A stretch of 64,000 bases of DNA from Demequina subtropica (lineage in GTDB: Bacteria; Actinomycetota; Actinomycetes; Actinomycetales; Demequinaceae): contig NZ_BBMB01000006.1 of assembly GCF_000971235.1 (NCBI RefSeq), positions 1 through 64,000 of the forward strand, read 5' to 3'. Shown in pieces: positions 20,031 through 28,773 of the stretch (position 1 is its first letter; every line of letters starts with the position of its first letter). Under the pieces are notes generated by a model that saw only the letters and a list, made by a program, of their open reading frames with translations, was not told the DNA's origin and made no database searches. Position numbers and translations under genes: made by a program.

Positions 20031-20195
20031 ATGTCCACGACCGCCCCGACCACCGAGACCCCCCAGCACGCCTCCCCCAGGAAGGACCACCCGTGGTGGG
20101 CCGTGCCCGCGATCCTGTCGATCATCATGCTGTCCAGCGGCGGGCTGTTCGTGCTGATCGCGTATGGGATTCGGATCATGTCCTCGGCGGGCTGA
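20031..20195 (+). CDS. Small single-pass membrane protein, TetR-regulated
   Basis: This 54-residue protein has a polar, Thr/Pro-rich N-terminus, then H-P-W-W-A-V-P-A-I-L, a single hydrophobic helix (about residues 25-46) and a short basic tail. ACAAGGAG lies eight bases before ATG. The gene has its own promoter with two operators identical to those of the tetR/oxidoreductase locus, so it should be derepressed together with that operon. Function is unknown. Efflux accessory or stress micro-protein roles are possible but unsupported. Confidence 0.7.
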   Translation: MSTTAPTTETPQHASPRKDHPWWAVPAILSIIMLSSGGLFVLIAYGIRIMSSAG

Positions 20196-20201
20196 GCGCC
20201 C

Positions 20202-20573
20202 TCACCCGAGGGCGACGACCACCGCCGCCGCGGCCAGCACCACCGAGACCGGGGCCATGACGAGGCGCTCGGGCCTGCTCCGGGACATCGCGTTCGAGCC
20301 GATGGACAGGACGAAGAACGCGACGCAGACCCACATGGCGACCTCGCTGAAGGTCTCGCCGAACAGGTCGATGGCATCCGCGCGGTCCCAGGCGATGAGC
20401 CCGATCACCCCGTAGACCGCGATCGACACAGCGCTGCCGACGCGGAGGCGGGCCGGGAGCACCCGGTGCTGGCCGCCCCACGCGAAGCGGCCGAGCGGCG
20501 CGCCGAGCACCAACGCGGCCTGGAGCACGGCAAGACCCGCAAGGACGACGGTGAGGACGATCACGGCGGCCAT
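20202..20573 (-). CDS. Hypothetical four-helix membrane protein
   Basis: This 123-residue hydrophobic protein has about four helices. A middle segment G-R-F-A-W-G-G-Q-H-R-V-L-P is a pattern I associate with conserved actinobacterial membrane proteins, not with a named family. ATG 20573 has a G-rich AGGGGGGA ribosome site; the frame's earlier ATG at 20606 lacks one. It converges on the small TetR-regulated gene with six bases between stops. No function assigned. Confidence 0.65.
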   Translation of the reverse strand: MAAVIVLTVVLAGLAVLQAALVLGAPLGRFAWGGQHRVLPARLRVGSAVSIAVYGVIGLIAWDRADAIDLFGETFSEVAMWVCVAFFVLSIGSNAMSRSRPERLVMAPVSVVLAAAAVVVALG

Positions 20574-20660
20574 GCAGGTCCCCCCTCTCGTCGGGCATCC
20601 TTGCACGGGCCGGTGCGTCGGCGCACGACCGATGTCGGTGAACCGCGAGAAGCCGCGCCT

Positions 20661-21560
20661 CTAGAAACCGAGGCGCCCCAGCTGCTTGGGATCGCGCTGC
20701 CAGTCCTTGGCCACCTTGACGTGCAGGTCGAGGTAGACCTTCCGGCCCAGCAGGTGCTCGATCCCCGCCCGCGCGGTCGCGCCGACCTCCTTGAGCCGCG
20801 AGCCGGCCTTGCCGATGATGATGCCCTTCTGCGAGTCACGCTCCACGAACACGTGCGCGCGGATCTCGAGCACCGGCCGGTGCGCGTCCTCGGAGTCGGG
20901 CTCGACCATCTCCTCGATCACCACGGCGATCGAGTGCGGGAGCTCGTCGCGCACGCCCTCGAGCGCGGCCTCGCGGATCAGCTCCGCGATGCGCACGTCC
21001 TCCGGCTCGTCGGTGAGGTGGCCCTCGGGGTACAGCGGGGGGCCCTCCGGCAGGCGGTTCGCGAGCACGTCGACGAGGGTGTCGATCTGGATGTCCTTGA
21101 CCGAGCTCACGGGCACGATGTCCGCCCACTCCCCCAGCTGCGACACGTCGAGCAGGTGCTCGGCGACCCGCTCGCGCGACACCTTGTCGACCTTGGTGAC
21201 GATCGCCACCACGGGCGCGCGCGTCTCCGCGAGCTCACGCGCGATCCACTTGTCGCCCGGGCCCACCTTCTCGTCGGCCGGCAGGCAGAACCCGATGACG
21301 TCGACCTCGAAGAGCGTCTCGCGCACCAGGTCGTTGAGGCGCTCGCCCAGCAGCGTGCGGGGACGATGCAGGCCGGGCGTGTCGACGATGACCAGCTGCG
21401 CATCGTCCCGGGTGACGATGCCGCGGATCGCGCGGCGCGTGGTCTGCGGGCGGGACGACATGATCGCGACCTTCTCGCCCACGAGCGCGTTCATCAGCGT
21501 GGACTTGCCCGCGTTGGGGCGTCCCACGAAGGCCACGAAGCCCGACCGGTGCTCACTCAT
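20661..21560 (-). CDS. era: GTPase Era
   Basis: This ribosome-assembly GTPase binds the 3' end of 16S rRNA. G1 is G-R-P-N-A-G-K-S-T, G3 is D-T-P-G, G4 is T-K-V-D and G5 is V-S-S-V. The C-terminal KH domain contains I-I-I-G-K-A-G-S-R-L-K. ATG at 21560 is chosen because AAGGA lies nine bases upstream; ATG 21569 abuts that site. Length is 299 residues. It overlaps the end of the CorC-like gene by eight bases. A GGACGATGCG copy encodes Asp-Asp-Ala in switch-proximal sequence before G3. Confidence 0.97.
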   Translation of the reverse strand: MSEHRSGFVAFVGRPNAGKSTLMNALVGEKVAIMSSRPQTTRRAIRGIVTRDDAQLVIVDTPGLHRPRTLLGERLNDLVRETLFEVDVIGFCLPADEKVGPGDKWIARELAETRAPVVAIVTKVDKVSRERVAEHLLDVSQLGEWADIVPVSSVKDIQIDTLVDVLANRLPEGPPLYPEGHLTDEPEDVRIAELIREAALEGVRDELPHSIAVVIEEMVEPDSEDAHRPVLEIRAHVFVERDSQKGIIIGKAGSRLKEVGATARAGIEHLLGRKVYLDLHVKVAKDWQRDPKQLGRLGF

Positions 21561-22860
21561 CGTCGCCATCCTTCCGGCCGCGCCTGCGCGGCACCGTCTC
21601 GTTCTCGCCCGTGTCCTCGGGCGCCTCGGCGCGCTCCGCGATCACGGATACCAGCGTGCGCCTGCGGCCCTCGGCCCGCTCGGCGAGCAGCAGGAGCCCG
21701 TGCGCCGTGGCCTGCGAGCCCGGGATGGGCACCTTGCCGAGCGCCTTCGCGAGCAGCCCCGCGACGGTCTCCACGTCCTCGTCGTCGATCTCGACGTCGA
21801 AGAGCTCCGCGAGCTCGTCGAGGCCGCAACGCGCGGGGATCCGGTAGCGGCCCTCGCCCAGGTCCTCGACCTCGGGGGCGGACCGGTCGTGCTCGTCGAC
21901 CATCTCTCCCACGATCTCCTCGAGCGCGTCCTCGATGGTGACCAGGCCCGCGACGCCGCCGAACTCGTCGACCACGACGCCCATGTGGAACACCTCGTCC
22001 TGCATGCGTCGCAGGAGGTCGTCCACCGGCACGGACTCCGGGATGAACTCGGGGTCGCGCACCAGCGCGTCGACCGGCTCCTCGAGCCGCTCGGGGTGGT
22101 CCCACGTCGCCCTCACCACGTCCTTGAGGTACAGGACGCCGCGGATGTCGTCGACACCGTCGCCTATCACGGGCACGCGCGAGAACCCGGAGCGCATGAA
22201 CAGCAGCATGGCCTTGCGCGCAGGGGTGCCCGCCTCGATCGTGATCATGTCGGTGCGCGGCACCATGACCTCGCGCGTGAGGGTGTCGCCCAGGCCCACC
22301 ACGGAGCGCAGCAGCTCGGCGTCCTCCTCCTCGAGCGCGTCGGTGGCCTGCTCGACCAGGTCCTCCGGCTCGGACAGCTCGCGGATGCGCAGCGGCGGGA
22401 CCACCGCCCGGATAGGCGAGGTGAGCCGCACGAGCACCCACGCGAGCGGCGCGAGGGCGCGCACCGCGGCCTCGGGCGCGCGCCGCGCGGCGGCGCGCGG
22501 CCACGCACGCACCACCACGAGCGAGAAGAAGCCCGCGATGGCGACCGCGAACACGAGCGAGGCCTCGGTCTCCCACCCGGCCGCGCGGCCGATCTCGAGG
22601 GCGAGCGCGGTCCATGCGACGAGCGCGACGGCCTCGAGGACCGCGTACGCGACCGACGCCGCGTTGTCCGCGTGGTCGGGCAGCGCCGCGAGCCGGGCCG
22701 CGCGCGTCGGCCGGCCGTCGGGCCGCAGCTGCGCCGCGATGCGACGCTCGTCGGCGTACGGGATCTGCTCGAAGGCGGCGACGAGCGCGTGCAGCACCGC
22801 CGCCCCCGCGAGCCCCGCCGCGAGGACGACGACCAGCAGGGTGATCGCGGTCGACGTCAT
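21553..22860 (-). CDS. Hemolysin-family / CorC-type transmembrane protein (CNNM + CBS pair)
   Basis: This 435-residue protein has an N-terminal membrane domain of about four helices, two CBS domains and a C-terminal transporter-associated (CorC_HlyC) domain. The CBS part contains R-E-V-M-V-P-R-T-D-M near residue 200 and V-V-D-E-F-G-G-V-A-G-L-V-T-I-E-D-A-L-E-E-I-V-G. Relatives are involved in magnesium/cobalt export or its regulation. It starts by ATGA overlap with ybeY and runs into era, the conserved actinobacterial order. Confidence 0.9.
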   Translation of the reverse strand: MTSTAITLLVVVLAAGLAGAAVLHALVAAFEQIPYADERRIAAQLRPDGRPTRAARLAALPDHADNAASVAYAVLEAVALVAWTALALEIGRAAGWETEASLVFAVAIAGFFSLVVVRAWPRAAARRAPEAAVRALAPLAWVLVRLTSPIRAVVPPLRIRELSEPEDLVEQATDALEEEDAELLRSVVGLGDTLTREVMVPRTDMITIEAGTPARKAMLLFMRSGFSRVPVIGDGVDDIRGVLYLKDVVRATWDHPERLEEPVDALVRDPEFIPESVPVDDLLRRMQDEVFHMGVVVDEFGGVAGLVTIEDALEEIVGEMVDEHDRSAPEVEDLGEGRYRIPARCGLDELAELFDVEIDDEDVETVAGLLAKALGKVPIPGSQATAHGLLLLAERAEGRRRTLVSVIAERAEAPEDTGENETVPRRRGRKDGDDE

Positions 22861-23302
22861 CGGTTCGCGAGGAACGTCAGCAGGAGGTTGCGCTGGAGCG
22901 CGAACATCTCCTTCTCCTCCTCAGGCTCGACGTGGTCGTAGCCCAGCAGGTGGAGCAGGCCGTGCGTGGTGAGCAGGAGCATCTCCTCCTCCGCCGAATG
23001 GCCGGCCGTCGCGGCCTGGCGCGCGGCGACCGACGGGCACACCACGATGTCGCCCAGCAGCCCGGCGGGGGTGGGCTGGTCGGGGGTGCCGGGGCGCAGC
23101 TCGTCCATGGGGAAGCTCAGCACGTCCGTGGGACCGGGCTCGTCCATCCACTGGAGATGGAGCTGCTCCATCGCCTCCTCGTCGACGAACATGATCGCGA
23201 GCTCCGCGCCCTCCGCGACATGCATCTGCCCCAGGACGTAGCGCGCGAGCTCCGCGAACTCGACCTCGTCGACGGTCGCATCGGTCTCGTTGTTGACCTC
23301 GA

Positions 23303-23306
<4 letters not shown>
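22857..23306 (-). CDS. ybeY: Endoribonuclease YbeY (16S rRNA maturation)
   Basis: This is a single-strand endoribonuclease needed for 16S rRNA 3'-end processing and ribosome quality control. The zinc site H-G-L-L-H-L-L-G-Y-D-H is present near residue 115-125. The 149-residue length is typical. GTG at 23306 overlaps the phoH stop (GTGA). It sits between phoH and the CorC-like gene as usual. Confidence 0.96.
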
Positions 23307-24360
<1,054 letters not shown>

Positions 24361-24364
<4 letters not shown>

Positions 24365-24705
24365 GCGGGGTCCCAGCCGAGGGTCGCGCCGCCGAGCACG
24401 TGGGCGTGCACGTGGAAGACGGTCTGGCCGGCGGCGGCGCCGGTGTTGAAGATGAGGCGGTGCTGCCCGCCGGACTCGGCGTCGGAGACCTGCTGGGCGA
24501 CGATCGCCATCTCCGCGAGCACGTCGGGGATCTCGCGCGCGGCCGCCGCGACGTCGGGGACGTGGACCTTGGGAGCGACCAGGACATGCACGGGCGCCTT
24601 GGGCGCGATGTCCCGGAAGGCGACGACGTTCTCGGTCTCGACGACCTTCGTCGCGGGGATCTCCCCCGCGACGATCTTGCAGAAGATGCAGTCCGTGGTG
24701 CTCAT
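24361..24705 (-). CDS. HIT-family (HINT-like) nucleotide hydrolase
   Basis: This 114-residue protein has the histidine-triad motif H-V-H-A-H-V-L-G-G near its C-terminus. The HINT N-terminus D-C-I-F-C-K-I-V-A-G-E-I-P provides a possible zinc ligand pair (C-x2-C). Family members hydrolyse AMP-linked phosphoramidates. ATG 24705 has AGGGGG next to it. It lies between rsmE and phoH in the conserved cluster. Confidence 0.94.
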
Positions 24706-24725
24706 CCCCCTAGCGTAGTGACCGC

Positions 24726-25499
24726 TCACCGGGACGGGTGGCCCTGCGGTGCGGCCCAGTGCCCGCGCAGCGCGCCGAGCGCCGCGAGCGCCGCGGGACC
24801 CGCGGACGAGGCGCGGAGCACGTGGGGGCCAAGCACCACCGCGTCGGCTCCCGCGGCCCGCAGCGCATCGACCTCGGCATCGGAGATCCCGCCCTCGGGG
24901 CCCACGATGAGCCACACGGGCTGGTCGGGGTCCGCCCACGCGAGACCCGCGAGGGGCTCCGCCGAGGCCTCGTGGAGCACGAGCACGCGGTCCCCGGCTT
25001 CGACGGCCGCGCGCACGAGCGCCGCGAGCTGCTTGGAGGTCACGGCATCGTCCACCGCGGGCACGAACGCCCGCCGGCTCTGCTTGGCCGCCGCGAGCGC
25101 GAGCGACGCCCACTTCTCCCGACCCTTGGCCGCCTTGGGCCCTCGCCACTGCACGATCGCGCGCTCGGACGCCCACGGCACGATGCGGGTGGCGCCGAGC
25201 TCGACCGCGGCCTCCACCGCCTGCTCGTCGCGTCCGCCCTTCGCGAGCGCCTGCACGAGCGTCACCAACGGGTCGAGATCGCGGCCCACTGCGTCGACGG
25301 CAACCTCCATCCACCGGTCCCCCGTCGCGGCGATCATGCCGCTCGCGCGCGCGCCCGCGCCGTCGACCACGTCGACGCGCTCGCCCGCGTGCCGGCGCTG
25401 GACGGTCACGGCATGGCGCGCCTCGTCACCCTCGACGCGGATCCGGTCCCCCGCGGCCGCCGTCGCGGCCGCGGGATCGACGAAGACGGGTGCGGTCAC
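24726..25499 (-). CDS. rsmE: 16S rRNA (uracil-1498-N3)-methyltransferase
   Basis: This SAM-dependent SPOUT methyltransferase acts on the 30S subunit. It has an N-terminal PUA-like domain and the knotted C-terminal domain with I-V-G-P-E-G-G-I-S-D-x-E and V-L-G-P-H-V-L-R-A-S-S-A. The Q-S-R-R segment (about residue 140) is also conserved. 257 residues. GTG 25499 overlaps the dnaJ stop. Confidence 0.95.
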   Translation of the reverse strand: MTAPVFVDPAAATAAAGDRIRVEGDEARHAVTVQRRHAGERVDVVDGAGARASGMIAATGDRWMEVAVDAVGRDLDPLVTLVQALAKGGRDEQAVEAAVELGATRIVPWASERAIVQWRGPKAAKGREKWASLALAAAKQSRRAFVPAVDDAVTSKQLAALVRAAVEAGDRVLVLHEASAEPLAGLAWADPDQPVWLIVGPEGGISDAEVDALRAAGADAVVLGPHVLRASSAGPAALAALGALRGHWAAPQGHPSR

Positions 25500-26635
25500 C
25501 GCTCCCGGCCCAGGAACGCATCCTTGAGCCGGGAGAAGACGCCGCCGCCGATGGGCGCGAGCCGCGCCTCAGGCGCCTCCTCGCCGCGCAGCGCGGCGAG
25601 CTGGCGCAGCAGCTCCTCCTGCTCGGCGGTCAGGTCCGTGGGCGTCACCACGTCGAGGTGCACGAACAGGTCGCCGCGGCCGGCGCGCTGAAGCCGCCCG
25701 ACGCCGAGACCCTTGAGCTTGACCGTGGATCCCGCGTGGGTGCCGGGTCGCACGTCGACGTCCTGCGGACCGTCGAAGGTGTCGACGGACAGCACCGTGC
25801 CGAGCGCCGCGGCGGTCATGGGCACCTCGAGCGTGCAGTGGAGGTCGGAGCCCCGACGCTCGAATACGCCGTGAGCACGCTCGCGGATCTCGATGTAGAG
25901 GTCGCCCTTCTGGCCGCCCGCCACGCCCGCGTCGCCGACGCCGGTCATGCGGATCCGCGTGCCGGTCTCGACTCCGGCCGGGATGTCCACCGAGACGGTG
26001 TGACGCGAGTGCGTCCGGCCCTGGCCCGAGCAGTCCGTGCACGGGGTCTCGATGGTGGTGCCGTAGCCGCCACAGGCGGGGCAGGGCGCGGTGGTCATGA
26101 CGTTGCCCAGGAGCGAGCGCGCGACGCGCTGCACCGACCCCTGGCCGTTGCACTGACGGCAGGTCTGCGGCTGGGTGCCCGGCGCGCAGCACGAGCCGTG
26201 GCACGTCGAGCACACGTCGGCGAGGTCCGCCTGGATCTCGCGGGTGACGCCGAACACGGCCTCCTCGAGCGTGATCTCCGTGTGGACCAGGGTGTCGCCG
26301 CCGCGCTGCGTGCGCGAGGCCGGCCCTCGCTGGGCGGAGCCGAACGGGCCCGCGCCGCCGCCGAAGAAGGTCTCGAAGATGTCCTCGAACCCGAAGCCCT
26401 GCGGGCCTCCCGCGCCGCCCGACGCCGAGCGCGGGTCCACGCCGCGGTCGTACTGCGCGCGCTTGTCGGCGTTGCCGAGCACGTCGTAGGCGGCCGAGAC
26501 CTCCTTGAACCGCTCCTCGCCGTCCGCACCCGCGACATCGGGATGCAGCTCGCGCGCGAGCTTGCGGTACGCCTTCTTGATCTCCGCCTCGGTCGCGTCC
26601 CGGGAGACGCCCAGCGCGGCGTAGTAGTCCTTCAC
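25496..26635 (-). CDS. dnaJ: Chaperone DnaJ
   Basis: This co-chaperone stimulates DnaK. The J domain (residues 3-65) has the H-P-D motif. A Gly/Phe-rich stretch follows, then four zinc-finger repeats (C-S-T-C, C-R-Q-C-N-G-Q-G, C-P-A-C-G-G-Y-G, C-T-D-C-S-G-Q-G) and the C-terminal substrate-binding domains. 379 residues. GTG at 26635 follows directly on the hrcA TAG, so expression is tied to hrcA and to its CIRCE operator. Many actinobacteria have a second dnaJ with dnaK-grpE; this is the hrcA-linked copy. Confidence 0.96.
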   Translation of the reverse strand: MKDYYAALGVSRDATEAEIKKAYRKLARELHPDVAGADGEERFKEVSAAYDVLGNADKRAQYDRGVDPRSASGGAGGPQGFGFEDIFETFFGGGAGPFGSAQRGPASRTQRGGDTLVHTEITLEEAVFGVTREIQADLADVCSTCHGSCCAPGTQPQTCRQCNGQGSVQRVARSLLGNVMTTAPCPACGGYGTTIETPCTDCSGQGRTHSRHTVSVDIPAGVETGTRIRMTGVGDAGVAGGQKGDLYIEIRERAHGVFERRGSDLHCTLEVPMTAAALGTVLSVDTFDGPQDVDVRPGTHAGSTVKLKGLGVGRLQRAGRGDLFVHLDVVTPTDLTAEQEELLRQLAALRGEEAPEARLAPIGGGVFSRLKDAFLGRER

Positions 26636-27643
26636 CTAGAGCTCCACCACTTTCGACAGATAGCGGGCGACGGCGCGCACGGCGCCCATCGTCCCTGGAT
26701 AATCCATGCGCGTCGGACCGAGCGCACCCACGAGCGAGGAGGCGTCGCGACCGTACGCGGCGGCGACGATCGACGTGCGCGACAGCGCCTCGTAATGCGT
26801 CTCGGCGCCGATGCGGACCGAGACATCGTCCCCCTCGGCCGCCATCTCGTGCAACAGCCGCAGGAGCACCACCTGCTCCTCGAGCGCGTCGAGGACCGGC
26901 GCGATCGTGTCGGCCTCGAGCCCCGAACCGGCGCGCGCGAGGTTCGACGCGCCCGCGAAGACCACCCGCTCGACCGTGCCGCCGCGCGTCGCGGCGACCA
27001 CCGCATCGGCCACCGTTCCCGCCCACGGCACCTGGTCGGGCGCCTGCACCCACAGCGTGAGGGCGGCCTCGAGGCGCGCCCCGCCCAGCCCGTGCGCGGT
27101 CGCGTTGACCTCCCGCACGGCGCGCTCGAAGTCCTCGTCCGACGTCGCCTCGCCGAGCGCGATGCTCTGCTGCTCGACGCGGGCATCGGACGACACCACG
27201 ACCACGAGCGCATGCTCGGCGCCCATGCGCACCAGCTCGACGCGGCGCACCGCGGACTCGCGCAGCGACGGGTACTGGACCACCGCGACCTGGCGGGTGA
27301 GCTGGCTCAGCAGGCGCACCGAGCGCTCGACCACGTCGTTGAGGTCGACCGCATCGGACAGGAACGTGCCGATCGCGCGGCGATGCGCCTCCGGCAGCGC
27401 CGCCGCGGCGAGCTGGTCGACGAAGGACCGGTAGCCCTTATCGGTGGGGATGCGGCCTGCCGAGGTGTAGGGCTGCGCGATGAGCCCCTCCTCCTCGAGG
27501 ATCGCCATGTCGTTGCGGATGGTCGCCGAGGAGACCCCGAGCGCACGCGTCTCGGCAAGGGCCTTCGAGCCCACCGGCTCATGCGTGGCGACGTATCCCT
27601 CCACGATCGCGTGGAGCACGGCGCGCCGACGTTCCTCGGTCAC
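26636..27643 (-). CDS. hrcA: Heat-inducible transcription repressor HrcA
   Basis: This represses chaperone operons by binding CIRCE and is activated by GroEL. It has an N-terminal winged helix (G-V-S-S-A-T-I-R-N-D-M-A-I-L-E-E-E-G-L-I) and the family stretch P-Y-T-S-A-G-R-I-P-T-D-K-G-Y-R. The C-terminal L-G-P-T-R-M-D-Y is also present. The start is fixed by AGGAGG six bases before GTG 27643, giving 335 residues; the frame continues upstream only through the operator. CIRCE ends nine bases upstream. Confidence 0.97.
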   Translation of the reverse strand: MTEERRRAVLHAIVEGYVATHEPVGSKALAETRALGVSSATIRNDMAILEEEGLIAQPYTSAGRIPTDKGYRSFVDQLAAAALPEAHRRAIGTFLSDAVDLNDVVERSVRLLSQLTRQVAVVQYPSLRESAVRRVELVRMGAEHALVVVVSSDARVEQQSIALGEATSDEDFERAVREVNATAHGLGGARLEAALTLWVQAPDQVPWAGTVADAVVAATRGGTVERVVFAGASNLARAGSGLEADTIAPVLDALEEQVVLLRLLHEMAAEGDDVSVRIGAETHYEALSRTSIVAAAYGRDASSLVGALGPTRMDYPGTMGAVRAVARYLSKVVEL

Positions 27644-27651
27644 GGTCCCTC

Positions 27652-27678
27652 CTGGCACTCTGGCTTGCTGAGTGCTAA
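27652..27678 (-). promoter_or_regulatory. CIRCE operator
   Basis: On the minus strand TTAGCACTC, a 9-nt spacer and GAGTGCCAG match the CIRCE consensus TTAGCACTC-N9-GAGTGCTAA with two mismatches in the second arm. The mismatched bases belong to the run that also forms the hrcA ribosome-binding site (CCAGGAGG). HrcA binding here would autoregulate hrcA-dnaJ. Confidence 0.9.
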
Positions 27679-27829
27679 TCCTATCGTGGCGCCCCGACCG
27701 TCCCGCCGGGCGCGCGAGGGTGCGCGGAATCTCCTCCGAGACCCGCGCGTTACGAGGCACGTCTCACTACGATCGAGAGAGGGGCCGCTCCCCCGGCGGC
27801 CCGCCAGCACACCGACGAAAGGCTCTGCC

Positions 27830-28192
27830 ATGACCGAGAACCCGACTCCCCCGGCCTCCCCGAGCGGCGCCGCAGGCGACACGGGGCTCGCCACCGTCGC
27901 CCACGCGACGGTCTTCACCGGCTTCCTCATCCCGCTGATCCTGTGGCTCGTGGGCCGCGAGCGCAACGCGTTCACCGACACCGAGGGCAAGGAGGCGCTG
28001 AACTTCGGCATCCTCGTCACCATCGGGTACCTCGCGGCGAGCGTGCTCGGTCAGATCGGTCTCGGCTTCTTCGGCTGGCTGCTCAACCTCGCGGTCTTCG
28101 TGTTCGCCCTCGTGTTCGGGATCCAGGGCGCGGTCGCCGCGAGCAAGGGACAGGGCTACCGCTACCCGTACACGCTGCGCCTCGTCTCGTAG
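27830..28192 (+). CDS. DUF4870-family membrane protein (first copy)
   Basis: This 120-residue protein has a Pro/Ser-rich cytoplasmic N-terminus and three helices. The DUF4870 signature G-K-E-A-L-N-F is at about residues 53-59, with F-G-I-Q-G-A-V-A-A-S-K-G near the end. Function is unknown. AAAGG lies about nine bases before ATG. A stem-loop separates it from a second DUF4870 gene downstream, suggesting an old duplication with independent evolution. Confidence 0.8.
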   Translation: MTENPTPPASPSGAAGDTGLATVAHATVFTGFLIPLILWLVGRERNAFTDTEGKEALNFGILVTIGYLAASVLGQIGLGFFGWLLNLAVFVFALVFGIQGAVAASKGQGYRYPYTLRLVS

Positions 28193-28213
28193 GGGTCGCA
28201 CCCCGACGCGGAT

Positions 28214-28252
28214 CAGGGCCCCGCTCCCCCTCCGGGTGGATGCGGGGCCCTG
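28214..28252 (+). terminator. Stem-loop between the two DUF4870 genes
   Basis: CAGGGCCCCGC (28214-28224) pairs perfectly with GCGGGGCCCTG (28242-28252) around a 17-nt loop. It lies 21 bases after the first DUF4870 stop and has no T-run. It is probably a terminator or attenuator. Confidence 0.65.
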
Positions 28253-28275
28253 CCTCGTCCTGCGAGGCTGGAGCC

Positions 28276-28773
28276 ATGAACGAGCAGACCACACCCCACG
28301 CCCCCGACGGCGGCGCCGAGCAGCCGTCGCAGCAGGCCTTCGGCGGCCAGGCCTACGACCAGACGCCGCCTTATGCGCAGACGCCGCCGCCCTATGCCCC
28401 GGCGCCCATGCTGGAATCCGACGCCCGGACCATCGCGATGCTGATCCACATCCTCGCGGCGATCGCGATGCTGCTGTCCGCCGGCACGCTCGCGTTCGTG
28501 GTCCCGCTGGTGATGTGGCTCCTCTACCGCGAGCGCAGCGCGCTCATCGACCACCACGGCAAGACGAACCTCAACCTCCAGCTGACGTCCCTCGCCGTCA
28601 TCATCGGCGGCACCGTGATCGGGTTCGCCACGCTGTTCATCGGGTTCATCGTGACCGGCCCCCTGATGATCGCCTACGCGATCTACGCGCTCGTGATCTC
28701 GATCATCGCGGGCATCCGCGCGAACCGCGGCGAGTACTACCGGATCCCGCTGATCATCCCGTTCGTGCGCTGA
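28276..28773 (+). CDS. DUF4870-family membrane protein (second copy)
   Basis: This 165-residue protein has a Gln/Pro/Tyr-rich N-terminal tail (repeated Q-T-P-P-Y-A) of about 45 residues. Three helices follow with the DUF4870 pattern H-G-K-T-N-L-N-L-Q near residue 95. GGAG lies before ATG. Its last 20 bases overlap the convergent 3' end of the acyltransferase gene, so the two transcripts are antisense to each other there. Confidence 0.8.
   Translation: MNEQTTPHAPDGGAEQPSQQAFGGQAYDQTPPYAQTPPPYAPAPMLESDARTIAMLIHILAAIAMLLSAGTLAFVVPLVMWLLYRERSALIDHHGKTNLNLQLTSLAVIIGGTVIGFATLFIGFIVTGPLMIAYAIYALVISIIAGIRANRGEYYRIPLIIPFVR

Noticed and set aside
25490..28192. A 900-codon open frame on the plus strand
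   Set aside because: It lies opposite dnaJ and hrcA, is Arg/Ala/Gly-rich without any domain, and exists only because stop codons are rare at this GC. Only its last 120 codons (27830 on) are a real gene.
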